Of a DNA stretch of 64,000 bases, positions 9,710 to 19,867 are shown piece by piece. Below the pieces are notes generated by a model. That model did not search any database. It had not been told where the DNA came from and worked only from the letters and a program-made list of their open reading frames with translations. The DNA lies in contig OZ025780.1 of NCBI GenBank assembly GCA_964019425.1, positions 762,001 to 826,000 on the forward strand, in the 5' to 3' direction. Position 1 is the first letter of the stretch. The number at the start of each line of letters is the position of its first letter. The stretch comes from Flectonema sp. DT1601 (lineage: Eukaryota > Euglenozoa > Diplonemea > Diplonemida > Diplonemidae). A program made the translations under genes and the position numbers.

Positions 9710-10487
9710 GACCAATCCAATCCCCTTTTTGTAGTATCGTCTATTCTTTAGTTGTAATCTTTCTTTCCAGAAGGAATTATAATTTTTAGAAAAACCTTTA
9801 TAAACTGTCAGAAGGTTAATCTTGACACCCCTCATAAGCTCAACTTAACTCTACTTATCAAATGATAATTAGTTATGGTCTATTTGGATTTGTATTTTGA
9901 GCCACCTTGCGATTTAAAGTGTTAGTCTAGACTGGCGACACGGGATACAGATCCCACAGACTTATATAAGTCTCATCACGGCATCTTATTGTTGTGAAAT
10001 TACGATTTAATTATATTTTGAGATCTAAGATTATAACCATCTTCCAATTCCCTGTTGTAATATCGTCAGTTCTTTAGTTTGTTATCTTTCTTACTAGAAA
10101 AGATTCACTGAAGAGCTGAGTACAGAAACCTAACAGTACTATTTCCTTACGATATGCTTCATTTGATTTAATTATTTATTTGTGATAACTGACTGCTGTT
10201 TTTGTACTAATACATCACTCTGGGAATGGATTGGAAAACTTTCTCTAAAAGAAAAGATGATTCTTAGCTTTTCAGCTTTAGTTAACTTTTCTGCTTTTAT
10301 TGACTTTGAATTAGATAAAGCATTCTTACTGATAATATTACTTTTTTAAAACATGTGTTGGGAAGGTGATGACGTTCAGTTTTTATTTAACTTCTCCTGA
10401 TGACACATCATATAAAAGTGAATCTGTTGACTCTTCAGTCACTATCTTTTGTTCCCTCTTCAGGTGTGGAGAAATAGCAAAGAACAA
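9710..10487. repeat. Cyclase array spacer, type A, second copy
   Basis: Nearly base-for-base the same as 6,709-7,486, including the internal duplication and the upstream module with TATAAAA at 10,411-10,417 and acceptor CAG at 10,461-10,463. No gene is seen. Confidence 0.85.
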
Positions 10488-12710
10488 ATGCGTTCGTTTT
10501 TTGAGTACTTTTTCTCTGAAGACGATACGGAGGAGACAAGACATAGAAAGAAGTTAATGATCACACTGTGTCTGGCGATTACAAGTGTCGCATGCGGTTC
10601 AGCAGTTTTAAGTGACTTCACACTTAACATAATCCTCCTTTTTATTCTTGGATTCAAGAGTTTGTTGTTATTGTTAAAGTGGTTTATAACAAAGAAGATT
10701 CCCGATAGAGATATAGCGATATTCTTAATGTTATGGTTGGCAATGGTCCTGTATACAGACATCCTTCAAGTCAGTGAAATGCAAACCCCTTTTTGGCCCG
10801 CGGCGGTAGTTCTTCTGGACATCAGTTTAATATGCAAGCTGCCTTATTCCGTTACAACGTCCTTAGTTCTTGCTGTCTGTGTTCATCTTGTCGTCACCGG
10901 TATTGAAAATGGTACTCGCTTTGGTCTTTATGATGTTGTTGGAAGTACTAAAATGAGAAACATCAGGGATTGCTTTAACATCACTCCTGAGGAAATTGAA
11001 GCGACTCCTTGTAAAACACCATTACATCTTGCTGGTACATACTCAATATTGTACATGTCAACATTTCTCCTGGACTACTACGCCACCCGAAGCTTTGCCA
11101 TGGGCATGTTTAGAGAAAAGGCAAAACTTCAAGCGAGTGTCTCACTTGCGGAAACTGTTGTCGCTGCTCTTGTTCGCTTCGATCTCGAAGAAGCCGCAAC
11201 CTGCATCGGAAATGAAGAGCACACTGCTCTCTCTGAAGTCCTCAACAAGTTGCTTCAAAACCTTCATCAGTATCGACCCTACCTGCCAGACTCTCTGTTT
11301 GAATTTTCTGAGGAAACCTTTCACGTGAGTGTGTCGCCTCCCCAAGATCAAGCGGCGATTCTCTTCACTGACTTGAAGTCTTCGACTGCTATATGGGAAG
11401 CCAGTCCTGATGCTATGAAACGAGCTTTGAAAATGCACAACAACATCATCAGAAGTTGTCTTGGTGACTACGGAGGTTACGAAGTGAAGACAATTGGAGA
11501 TGCTTTCATGGTCGCCTTTGAGGATATGACAAGCGGGTGTTCATTTGCGATGGCTGTGCAGGAGAAGATAATGTCAACGACTTGGCCGACTGAACTAATA
11601 CTTCCTGATAACTTTATTAGCAACGGATGGAATGGTTTAGTGCTGAGAATTGGAATTCATTTTGGAGAAGTCACTACTGAGGTGAGCAAGCTGAGTGGCC
11701 GTACAGACTACTTCGGCCGAACAGTAAACAGAGCAGCTCGTTTAGAAGGCGCATGCACACCTGGAGGTATTGCTATTTCTAACTCTATGTTGGATCAAAT
11801 GCCATGTGCAGGAGGTTGGTATCACGAAAGTATATCAGAAAATCTAAGAGGAATAGATGAGAACCCTGTGGAAATTACTCTTTTTCAATTAAAGGATACA
11901 AAGAGTAGAGTTCCTTTATCGTGTGACGCTTTTTCTGCTGTTAGCTCAGCATCATTCAGCTCTCTGGGAAGTCCCCTTGCACGAGTTGGGAAGAAAGGAA
12001 GCGCCACTACATGTACTGTGAGACTTGCCATCCCTGATGTCCACCACGCAATACACGGTGTCGACAATGCGCTATCTAGAGCTATATCCTGTTTAGAACG
12101 TACTGAGGGTTCAATTATTGCTGTTGTTTCATCATTCATCACTATTGGATGGAATACCGTAAGAGCAACACCAACTCATGTTGAGAACAGTGTTCGATTC
12201 ACATCATTAATGTATTCCACCTTCTCATCACCTGGTGAGATATTTATTGGACTCTCATCCAGTCCAGTTCACTGTGGAACTGTTGGAACGAAAGAACAGA
12301 GATTTGTGACTGTTTTTGGAGACTGTGTTGCCGCCTGTGGTTTGCTGTGTCAGGCTTGCTATGATATTGGTGCCTTTGCTCTTTGTACTGCTGAAACGAT
12401 AAAGGATTTCCCTGTTCGTCCTGTTGACCGATGGAAACTAAATACAAACGGTGATGAAATAACGACTATCGATATTTATGAACTTAACGCACCTGAGTTG
12501 AAGAAGTACCTCTGTTCACCTCTTCTTAATGATAGTTTAGACAATACTGCTTTTACTGAATGGGGTTGGAGTAAATCGTACTGGACAGCCTTTAACAACA
12601 AAGACTGGGAAACAATAAAAAAACAATCCACACGTAGTAGAGTCTTGATATGCGTAGCTGACATGTTACGAAGTGGAAGTTCCCTGCGATTTGATAATAA
12701 CGATTTCTAA
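10488..12710 (+). CDS. Membrane class III adenylate cyclase, array copy 4
   Basis: A 740-residue copy with intact catalytic residues. The helix 1-2 segment is SAVLSDFTLNIILLFILGF and the outer loop reads MRNIRDCFNITPEE. After the first cyclase domain it has its own wording (YHESISENLRGIDENP), close to copy 5, then a linker of the LSCD type as in copies 2 and 5. In the core it carries the EEHTALSEVLNKLL variant otherwise seen in copy 1. Each patch therefore matches a different sister copy. The end is the FDNNDF type, with LKKYLCSPLL and VLICVADM shared with copy 5. Confidence 0.95.
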   Translation: MRSFFEYFFSEDDTEETRHRKKLMITLCLAITSVACGSAVLSDFTLNIILLFILGFKSLLLLLKWFITKKIPDRDIAIFLMLWLAMVLYTDILQVSEMQTPFWPAAVVLLDISLICKLPYSVTTSLVLAVCVHLVVTGIENGTRFGLYDVVGSTKMRNIRDCFNITPEEIEATPCKTPLHLAGTYSILYMSTFLLDYYATRSFAMGMFREKAKLQASVSLAETVVAALVRFDLEEAATCIGNEEHTALSEVLNKLLQNLHQYRPYLPDSLFEFSEETFHVSVSPPQDQAAILFTDLKSSTAIWEASPDAMKRALKMHNNIIRSCLGDYGGYEVKTIGDAFMVAFEDMTSGCSFAMAVQEKIMSTTWPTELILPDNFISNGWNGLVLRIGIHFGEVTTEVSKLSGRTDYFGRTVNRAARLEGACTPGGIAISNSMLDQMPCAGGWYHESISENLRGIDENPVEITLFQLKDTKSRVPLSCDAFSAVSSASFSSLGSPLARVGKKGSATTCTVRLAIPDVHHAIHGVDNALSRAISCLERTEGSIIAVVSSFITIGWNTVRATPTHVENSVRFTSLMYSTFSSPGEIFIGLSSSPVHCGTVGTKEQRFVTVFGDCVAACGLLCQACYDIGAFALCTAETIKDFPVRPVDRWKLNTNGDEITTIDIYELNAPELKKYLCSPLLNDSLDNTAFTEWGWSKSYWTAFNNKDWETIKKQSTRSRVLICVADMLRSGSSLRFDNNDF

Positions 12711-13493
12711 GACCAATCCAATCCCCTTTTTTGTAGTACCGTCTATTCTTTAGTTGTAATCTTTCTTTCCAGAAGGAATTATAATTTTTAGAAAAACCTT
12801 TATAAACTGTCAGAAGGTTAATCTTGACACCCCTCATAAGCTCAACTTAACTCTACTTATCAAATGTTAATTAGTTATGGTCTATTTGGATTTGTATTTT
12901 GAGCCACTTTGCGATTTAAAGTGTTAGTCTAGACTGGCGACACGGGATACAGATCCCACAGACTTATATTAGTCTCATCACGGCATCTTATTGTTGTGAA
13001 ATTACGATTTAATTATATTTTGAGATCTAAGATTATAACCATCTTCCAATTCCCTGTTGTAATATCGTCTGTTCTTTAGTTTGTTATCTTTCTTACTAGA
13101 AAAGATTCACTGAAGAGCTGAGTACCGAAACCTAACAGTACTATTTCCTTACGATATGCTTCATTTGATTTAATTATTTATTTGTGATAACTGACTGCTG
13201 TTTTTGTACTAATACATCACTCTGGGAATGGATTGGAAAACTTACTCTATAAAAGAAAAGATGATTCTTAGCTTTTCAGCTTTAATTAACTTTTCTGCTT
13301 TTATTGACTTTGAATTAGATAAAGCAATCTTACTGATAATATTACTTTTTTAAAACATGTGTTGGGAAGGTGATGACGTTCAGTTTTTATTTAACTTCTC
13401 CTGATGACACATCATATAAAAGTGAATCTGTTGACTCTTCAGTCACTATCTTTTGTTCCCTCTTCAGGTGTGGAGAAATAGCAAAAAGAACAA
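12711..13493. repeat. Cyclase array spacer, type A, third copy
   Basis: Same layout as the two preceding spacers, with TATAAAA at 13,415-13,421 and acceptor CAG at 13,465-13,467. The stretch between acceptor and ATG has two extra A residues (AGCAAAAAGAAC against AGCAAAGAAC), which rules out a coding extension upstream of the ATG. No gene is seen. Confidence 0.85.
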
Positions 13494-15707
13494 ATGCGTT
13501 CATTATTTGAGTACTTTTTCTCCGAAGACGATACGGAGGAGACAAGACATAGAAAGAAGTTAATGGTCACACTGTGTCTGGCGATTACAAGTGTCGCATG
13601 CGGTGCAGCGGCTCTGAATGAGTTCAAACTTAACATATTGATTCTTTATATTCTTGGATTCTATAGTGTGTTGTTATTGTTGAGGTGGTTTATAACAAAG
13701 AAGATTCCCGATAGAGATATAGCAGTATTCTTAATTTTATGGTTGGCAATGGTCTTGTTTACAGACTTATTTCGCGTCAGTGAAATGGGAACCCCTTTTT
13801 GGCCCGCGGCGGTAGTTCTTCTGGACATCAGTTTAATATGCAAGCTGCCTTATTCCGTTACAACGTCCTTAGTTCTTGCTGTCTGTGTTCATCTTGTCGT
13901 CACTGGTATTGAACAGGGTACTCGCTTTGGTCTTTATGATGTTGTTGGAAGTACTAAAATGAGATACATCAGGGGATGCTTTAACATCACTCCTGAGGAA
14001 ATTGAAGCGACTCCTTGTAAAGTACCATTACACCTTGCGGGTACAGATTCAATGTTATTTATGTCAATATTTCTCCTGGACTACTATGCCACCCGAAGCT
14101 TTGCCATGGGCATGTTTAGAGAAAAGGCAAAACTTCAAGCGAGTGTCTCACTTGCGGAAACTGTTGTCGCTGCTCTTGTTCGCTTCGATCTCGAAGAAGC
14201 CGCAACCTGCATCGGAAAAGAGGAGTACACTCCTCTATCTGAAGTCCTCAGCAAATTGCTTCAAAACCTTCATCAGTATCGACCCTACCTGCCAGACTCT
14301 CTGTTTGAACTTTCTGAAGAAAGCTTTAACGTAACTGTGTCGCCTCCCCAAGATCAAGCGGCGATTCTCTTCACTGACTTGAAGTCTTCGACTGCTATAT
14401 GGGAAGCCAGTCCTGATGCTATGAAACGAGCTTTGAAAATGCACAACAACATCATCAGAAGTTGTCTTGGTGACTACGGAGGTTACGAAGTGAAGACAAT
14501 TGGAGATGCTTTCATGGTCGCCTTTGAGGATATGACAAGCGGGTGTTCATTTGCGATGGCTGTGCAGGAGAAGATAATGTCAACGACTTGGCCGACTGAA
14601 TTAGTTCTTCCGGAACACTTCTCCAGGAATGGATGGAATGGTTTAGTGTTGAGAATTGGAATTCATTTTGGAGAAGTCACTACTGAGGTCAGTGAATTGA
14701 CAGGTCGGACGGACTACTTCGGCCGAACAGTAAACAGAGCAGCTCGTATAGAAGGCGCATGCACACCTGGAGGTATTGCTATTTCTAACTCTATGTTGGA
14801 TCAAATGCCATGCGCAAGAGGTTGGTATCACGAAAATATATCAGAAACTCTAAGAGGAATAGATGAGAACCCTGTGGAAATTACTCTTTTTCACTTGAAC
14901 GATGCAAGGAACAGAATTCATTTATCGTGTGACACTTTCTCTGTTGGTAGCTCAATGTCTTTCAGTACTCCGGGAAGTCCCCTTTCATTAGTTGGAAAGA
15001 AAGGAAGCGCCACTACATGTACTGTGAGACTTGCCATCCCTGATGTCCACCACGCAATGCACAGCATCGACAATGCGCTATCTAGAGCTATATCCTGTTT
15101 AGAACGTACTGAGGGTTCAATTATTGCTGTTGTTTCATCATTCATCACTATTGGATGGAATACCGTAAGAGCAACACCAACTCATGTTGAGAACAGTGTT
15201 CGATTCACATCATTAATGTATTCCACCTTCTCATCACCTGGTGAGATATTTATTGGACTCTCATCCAGTCCAGTTCACTGTGGAACTGTTGGAACGAAAG
15301 AACAGAGATTTGTGACTGTTTTTGGAGACTGTGTTGCCGCCTGTGGTTTGCTGTGTCAGGCTTGCTATGATATTGGTGCCTTTGCTCTTTGTACTGCTGA
15401 AACGATAAAGGATTTCCCTGTTCGTCCTGTTGACCGATGGAAACTAAATACAAACGGTGATGAAATAACGACTATCGATATTTATGAACTTAACGCACCT
15501 GAGTTGAAGAAGTACCTCTGTTCACCTCTTCTTAATGATAGTTTAGACAATACTGCTTTTACTGAATGGGGTTGGAGTAAATCGTACTGGACAGCCTTTA
15601 ACAACAAAGACTGGGAAACAATAAAAAAACAATCCACACGTAGTAGAGTCTTGATATGCGTAGCTGACATGTTACGAAGTGGAAGTTCCCTGAGATGTAG
15701 TTTCTGA
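13494..15707 (+). CDS. Membrane class III adenylate cyclase, array copy 5
   Basis: A 737-residue copy with catalytic residues intact. The helix 1-2 segment is AAALNEFKLNILILYILGF and the helix 3 end is LFTDLFRVSEM, both unlike its neighbours. Inside the otherwise invariant core it carries a divergent patch (about 14,598-14,755: LVLPEHFSRNGWNG and EVSELTGRTDYFG), part of which is identical to copy 9. Upstream, SFNVTVSPPQD also differs. It ends SSLRCSF followed by TGA, the type of copies 7 and 8, and the 3' flank matches copy 8. Confidence 0.95.
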   Translation: MRSLFEYFFSEDDTEETRHRKKLMVTLCLAITSVACGAAALNEFKLNILILYILGFYSVLLLLRWFITKKIPDRDIAVFLILWLAMVLFTDLFRVSEMGTPFWPAAVVLLDISLICKLPYSVTTSLVLAVCVHLVVTGIEQGTRFGLYDVVGSTKMRYIRGCFNITPEEIEATPCKVPLHLAGTDSMLFMSIFLLDYYATRSFAMGMFREKAKLQASVSLAETVVAALVRFDLEEAATCIGKEEYTPLSEVLSKLLQNLHQYRPYLPDSLFELSEESFNVTVSPPQDQAAILFTDLKSSTAIWEASPDAMKRALKMHNNIIRSCLGDYGGYEVKTIGDAFMVAFEDMTSGCSFAMAVQEKIMSTTWPTELVLPEHFSRNGWNGLVLRIGIHFGEVTTEVSELTGRTDYFGRTVNRAARIEGACTPGGIAISNSMLDQMPCARGWYHENISETLRGIDENPVEITLFHLNDARNRIHLSCDTFSVGSSMSFSTPGSPLSLVGKKGSATTCTVRLAIPDVHHAMHSIDNALSRAISCLERTEGSIIAVVSSFITIGWNTVRATPTHVENSVRFTSLMYSTFSSPGEIFIGLSSSPVHCGTVGTKEQRFVTVFGDCVAACGLLCQACYDIGAFALCTAETIKDFPVRPVDRWKLNTNGDEITTIDIYELNAPELKKYLCSPLLNDSLDNTAFTEWGWSKSYWTAFNNKDWETIKKQSTRSRVLICVADMLRSGSSLRCSF

Positions 15708-15834
15708 TGCCATTATTATTGTCAATAATTTTTGTTAAGTATTATTTTTAAGCTCAAATCGTACGAGTACTTGCTCTGTTTGATCGAAGGGTTTCTAGTG
15801 ACTCCTGGACCCTAATCTGTCCACTTCCTCCCCC
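15708..15834. other. 3' flank of cyclase copy 5, type B
   Basis: The first 50 or so bases (GCCATTATTATTGTCAATAA) match the 3' flank of copy 8 at 33,754 rather than the type-A spacers. The similarity then fades before an inverted-repeat element begins. Confidence 0.7.
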
Positions 15835-16527
15835 CGTGTATTTGATACTTTTTAGTAGGAAATCAATTTCTGTGTTTAGGAATTCCTCATCAGCAGTTCT
15901 ATATCCACTTGGGTAGGTAAAGAATGTTTCTTTCCTCTATTGTAATTGTCTTATTTTATTTTATTGGTATCATTTCTCTTTCTTATCATTACTTTATTTC
16001 TTTTTTTCTGATCTAATGTGGCGTGTTCCTCTCTTTGGCGATGATTTGCGTTGTCGGCCGTCTCTTAACTGTCTGCTCGCGTGGGCGGTGGGTTTAGATA
16101 GTCATTTGTTCCAGGTTATTCTACGTCTCTTATCGTCTGTGAGAGTCTTAAGGTTGCTGGTAGCGATATAACTGTTACCCTGTGAGCTTTTCCTGGTTTT
16201 TGGCTCCTAGACTTCGTAAAAAAAATAAATAAATAAATAACCCATAGGTATTTTGCTGTATTCCGTCTGTGAAACAATGTGACTAAATGTTTCTTCTGGT
16301 ACTGGTTTAGACCCAGCCTAGACCCCTAAAGAACTACTACTTCCGACACCGCTTCTTCTTCAGCGAGCCAATTAGCTGACAGTGATCAATGTATTCTCTC
16401 TTTGGTTTCGTCACTAATTAATATTTTCTCGAGTGTCGGTCAGTTACAAGTTTTTTGTGAAATATTGGGGCTGTGGGTTTCCCAAGACACAAAAATTGAT
16501 TTCCTATCAAAAAATATCAAATACGTG
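15835..16527. mobile_element. Inverted-repeat (MITE-like) element of about 690 bp
   Basis: The arms 15,835-15,880 and 16,481-16,527 are imperfect inverted repeats: GTATTTGATACTTTTTAGTA on the left faces TATCAAAAAATATCAAATAC on the right. No transposase is seen inside. About 330 bp of its interior is a LINE 3' fragment, so either a LINE landed in it or the arms belong to a composite. No clear target duplication is seen, so family is unknown. Confidence 0.55.
15911..16242 (+). mobile_element. 5'-truncated LINE copy (3' untranslated region only)
   Basis: Matches the last ~320 bp of the full LINE (28,606-28,938) with scattered substitutions and small indels. Shared blocks include TTTTTTTCTGATCTAATGTG and GTCATTTGTTCCAGGTTATT. 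It ends in the same (AAAT)n tail. 5' truncation with an A-rich tail is the hallmark of target-primed reverse transcription. The differences suggest it came from another or older source than the neighbouring full-length copy. Confidence 0.85.
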
Positions 16528-17511
16528 GTAAGAATAGCACTGGATGCCTGCTGATTGTATGGTACTCCAGATTTTGCCAGGTACTCGTATCTTCCAATTA
16601 TTTGTTTGCTGTTTTTTTTTTAGTTTTTTTATTTTATACCGCTAGCTATCAACACTATTTTCTAAATCCCTCCCCCCGATGTTTATGCTCGCCTCTTTTT
16701 TAATTTTGGAGCAGCATGATCGAAGACAATCTTTCTTTTCCCTCTTTTATTTCCAATCCCGTCGCCCCCGGGAAGTTTAATTGTAGTGACTAGCCAGGCG
16801 GGGCATCTTGATTTACATTTGTGACAGCTAGGGGGAGTGGAGTGTAGCGAGGGAATGGCACTTTGCCACTTACCGACTGTTGACCGTAAATGCGGGTTAT
16901 CACGTTTCCTTTTTGTTTTAGGTTTTTTGATAATGGTTAGATGTGCCACGTTTAATTATTTCACAACGTGTTTCGCCATCTTGAACTACTTTTAATACAG
17001 TTTTCGTATCATCAAATACCAGTATATACGGCTATTAACAGAGAGCCGCCCCCTTCCTGGTGTTCGTCTTTTTCTGTGGTTAATTTTCAAGACAATATAA
17101 TGGTATTAGTTAAGTACTCATGAGTTTTATAATGAAGAAGCTATAATAAAACAGTCCTAATAAGATTGGGTCTAATTACGTTGCTGTTGCCTCGTAGCTC
17201 TAGGGAGTTAACCCGATGCTCCCTAGTTTGCTGTATCAGCGATGCACAGTACGCAATGTATTGGACTTCCTTATCTATCTATCTATAAAAAGCTGTTACG
17301 GTAACATGGGCAAGTGGCGCTCAACTATGTTCACGTTGCCTCCAAGTGGTATTATTTATTTATTTGCAGTCATTTACTACGCTGCCGCTGACAGTCAAGA
17401 TTGTCGGAGAAATTGTTGTTCCTCTTGAGCTTGAAAATGCAGTATCAAATTACCCCCCTCCATTTAATATTAGTATCAAGTTACCCCCGTGTTAACCTTG
17501 ATTTATTTATC
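16528..17511. other. Region without recognised gene between copies 5 and 6
   Basis: Unique-looking AT-rich sequence. An 88-codon reading frame on the minus strand (16,683-16,949) is basic and Cys-containing but matches nothing I know, so I do not call it. CCCCC runs occur near 16,670 and 17,046. Confidence 0.4.
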
Positions 17512-17770
17512 CAAGTCCCCCCCTTCGTAGTACCGTCTATTGTTCTATTCTTTAGTTGTAATTTTTCTTTTATCAGACAAAATTATAATTTTCAGAATTT
17601 TTTTATTTTTTCTATTTCATATCATTTATCCTTATTGCGAATTTCTCGCATTCCTCGCTGAAGAGCTGGTTTTCGAAACCAAAATATTTGTTTATATGCC
17701 CTTGCGTTTTTTTATTTTATTTTATTAGTTAGTTTATGGTACTATCACTCTGCTTTGACACAGTTGAAGA
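17512..17770 (+). repeat. Decayed relic of a type-A array spacer
   Basis: GTAGTACCGTCTATT, ATTCTTTAGTTGTAATTTTT and a degraded GCTGAAGAGCTGGTTTTCGA follow in the same order as in the spacers after copies 2-4 and 6, with many substitutions and gaps. This suggests an older spacer, and perhaps a lost cyclase copy, once lay here. Confidence 0.5.
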
Positions 17771-17876
17771 GCTGTTCAAAGCAAATATATTATGCTAGCC
17801 CGTCCTGGCGAGATCCAGTATTTGCTGCTTTTTTTTTTTTTTTTTTTAAATTTTTTCATTTCATTATTTTTTATAC

Positions 17877-19456
17877 TACCGTAATTATAAATATCATGGT
17901 GTATAAAAAGTCTCCAAATCTCCAAAAAATGGCCAAATCCACCATCCTTATTATATCCAAAGTTTTTTTAGTACAATCATTCACAGAAAACACTTAGCAA
18001 AATTCGGATTCCAGAAAAAAAAATTTTTTTTTGACCTTTTTTTTTAACTTTCCATACTAAATTATCGACATTTTGAACTGGTTAAAGTTCTCAGGCTGGG
18101 GATTGATAACTATGTCTTGAATGTTGAGGTTGCTTCCAGATACATATCAGGACAATATATCCACAAATAACGTTGTTGGTAGCTGGTTGCACACCAGTCT
18201 TAATAAATGATGTCAAAATTACTAAAAACAGCAAGGAGTGCAGCTTTGGTAGTGCTGGTGATGCAGTCTAGACAAGGATCAACTACAACTAAGCCAATCG
18301 TTGTAATAGCCAGTGTGATCCCACCGAGGTATGAGGTGCGGTATTAAGAAACATGAACTCATGTTCACAACTACGGACCTCAGGAGCTCGGGTGGATTTG
18401 CAGGATTGACGATACCTGCTTTCATAAAACCAGCCATGGTAGTATTTTTCGTAATGCTATCAAGGGCTGTCACTATCCAATTTGCGGCCTTCGTTTTTGT
18501 GAGCTCCTTCATCCATTTTGAGGTTCGGATTCAGGAGCTCCTTTTGGACCCTTCCCATTCGCAACGCGCTTTAAAGTTTCTATCAGCTTTTTGCTTTGAT
18601 TTTTTCAACTTTCCCTCCCGCTTGCACATCTGCTCTGTCATCCACTCTCCAAGAAAGCTTGATGCTACTTTGAAGTTGGCCATGACAGTTAGATCCAGCG
18701 GCCGGAGATGAGAAGTCCATCCGCCTTGCACCAGTATAACCGTCATATTTGCTTCTTCAAATTGACGAAGGACTTCCTCAGTTATTTGCCCCCTAAACTG
18801 GTCATATACTGCGAGGCCAGGGTGATCCGATTGGAGTCCCAACTCCTGGCGTTTTTTAATAAAGTATGGGACTATTGCTCCAGAAACCTGGACCGAGCTG
18901 ATAGGAGTTCTGCTTCAGGCGCTACTTTCGCAGTGGTTCCAAGACGGTATCCAACCCTTCCGTTCCAGGAACTTGTAGGTCCATGTTGCTTGTAGGGAAC
19001 CGGAATCCACGCGTTCCGGCGTATCACCTGTGCTTGAAACCAGAGAAGCAAACACACAGCCACCATAGGCACGGATATTCTCAATTAAATCGAGCACCCG
19101 CTTCCTCATCAGTGGTTAAGATGGTTGGTCCCCCAGATTTCACCTGCCCTTGACCACTTCTCATAGCAGCGAGACGTTTGTGCTCTTTTACCCGCTGCTC
19201 TTTCTTTATCAAACCCAGCTCCACCTTGCTTACCGACGTCTTCAGGGGTTCAAAAGGATCCCGCTTTTTCAAAAAATTGTGCATAGTGTGAAAAATTTCA
19301 TACTCAAAAACTACTATTTTACAGTCAAAATGTGTACTTTCATACTTTTTTATAAAAATCCACCAAGTTTTTTTTCCGAGAATCCACCATCTTTTTTATA
19401 TCCAAAGTTGTTATACTCCAAATTTTTTATACACCGTGATATTTATAATTACAGTA
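17877..19456 (-). mobile_element. Pogo-like (DDE_1) DNA transposon, decayed
   Basis: A ~1.58-kb unit bounded by 33-bp inverted repeats (17,877-17,909 and 19,424-19,456) that agree except at two sites; both ends are TA, the usual target. The minus strand encodes a transposase in pieces. IVPYFIKKRQELGLQ, DHPGLAVYDQFRGQ and LRPLDLTVMANFK match the DDE_1 pattern of pogo/Tigger elements, in which a catalytic Asp lies in the xxYDxFRGQ strand and a QPLD motif follows. The pattern is changed here (LRPLD for QPLD). Confidence 0.8.
18279..19284 (-). pseudogene. Pogo-like transposase, broken
   Basis: Read on the minus strand, the N-terminal part (19,284-18,915) has a basic helix-rich stretch and a CENP-B-like end (YKFLERKGW). 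The DDE_1 core lies at about 18,890-18,531. The C-terminal helices are at 18,512-18,279 (KAANWIVTALDSITKNTTMA then GFMKAGI, a hallmark of these transposases). The pieces are in at least three different frames, with a disrupted stretch around 18,870-18,920, so no single full-length frame exists. It is probably inactive. Confidence 0.75.
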
Positions 19457-19626
19457 TTATATTACAAGTCTAAACAGATACATATTTTTTCTATCTATCC
19501 ATCTACATGTGTATAATCTTTCGCTGCTCTTTTTAGCTTCGAATCCAAAGAAGCCAGTCTGAACAGAAGACAAACACACCCTCACTTACCCTATCGTCGT
19601 CTCTGTGTGTGTCCTAACCAGAGCTT

Positions 19627-19843
19627 TAAAGAAAAGATGATTCTTAGCTTTTCAGCTTTAATTAACCTTTCTGCTTTTATTGACTTTGAATTAGATAAAG
19701 CAATCTTACTGATAATATTACTTTTTTAAAACATGTGTTGGGAAGGTGATGACGTTCAGTTTTTATTTAACTTCTCCTGATGACACATCATATAAAAGTG
19801 AATCTGTTGACTCTTCAGTCACTATCTTTTGTTCCCTCTTCAG
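19627..19843 (+). promoter_or_regulatory. Conserved upstream module of cyclase copy 6
   Basis: The array-type upstream sequence resumes abruptly at about 19,627, after transposon-flanking DNA. It carries TATAAAA at 19,791-19,797 and acceptor CAG at 19,841-19,843. The rest of the type-A spacer is missing upstream of it. Confidence 0.5.
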
Positions 19844-19867
19844 GTGTGGAGAAATAGCAAAGAACAA

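Noticed and set aside
16683-16949. 88-codon basic minus-strand frame with Cys residues
   Set aside because: It could be a transposase remnant, but no family motif, start context or acceptor supports it.
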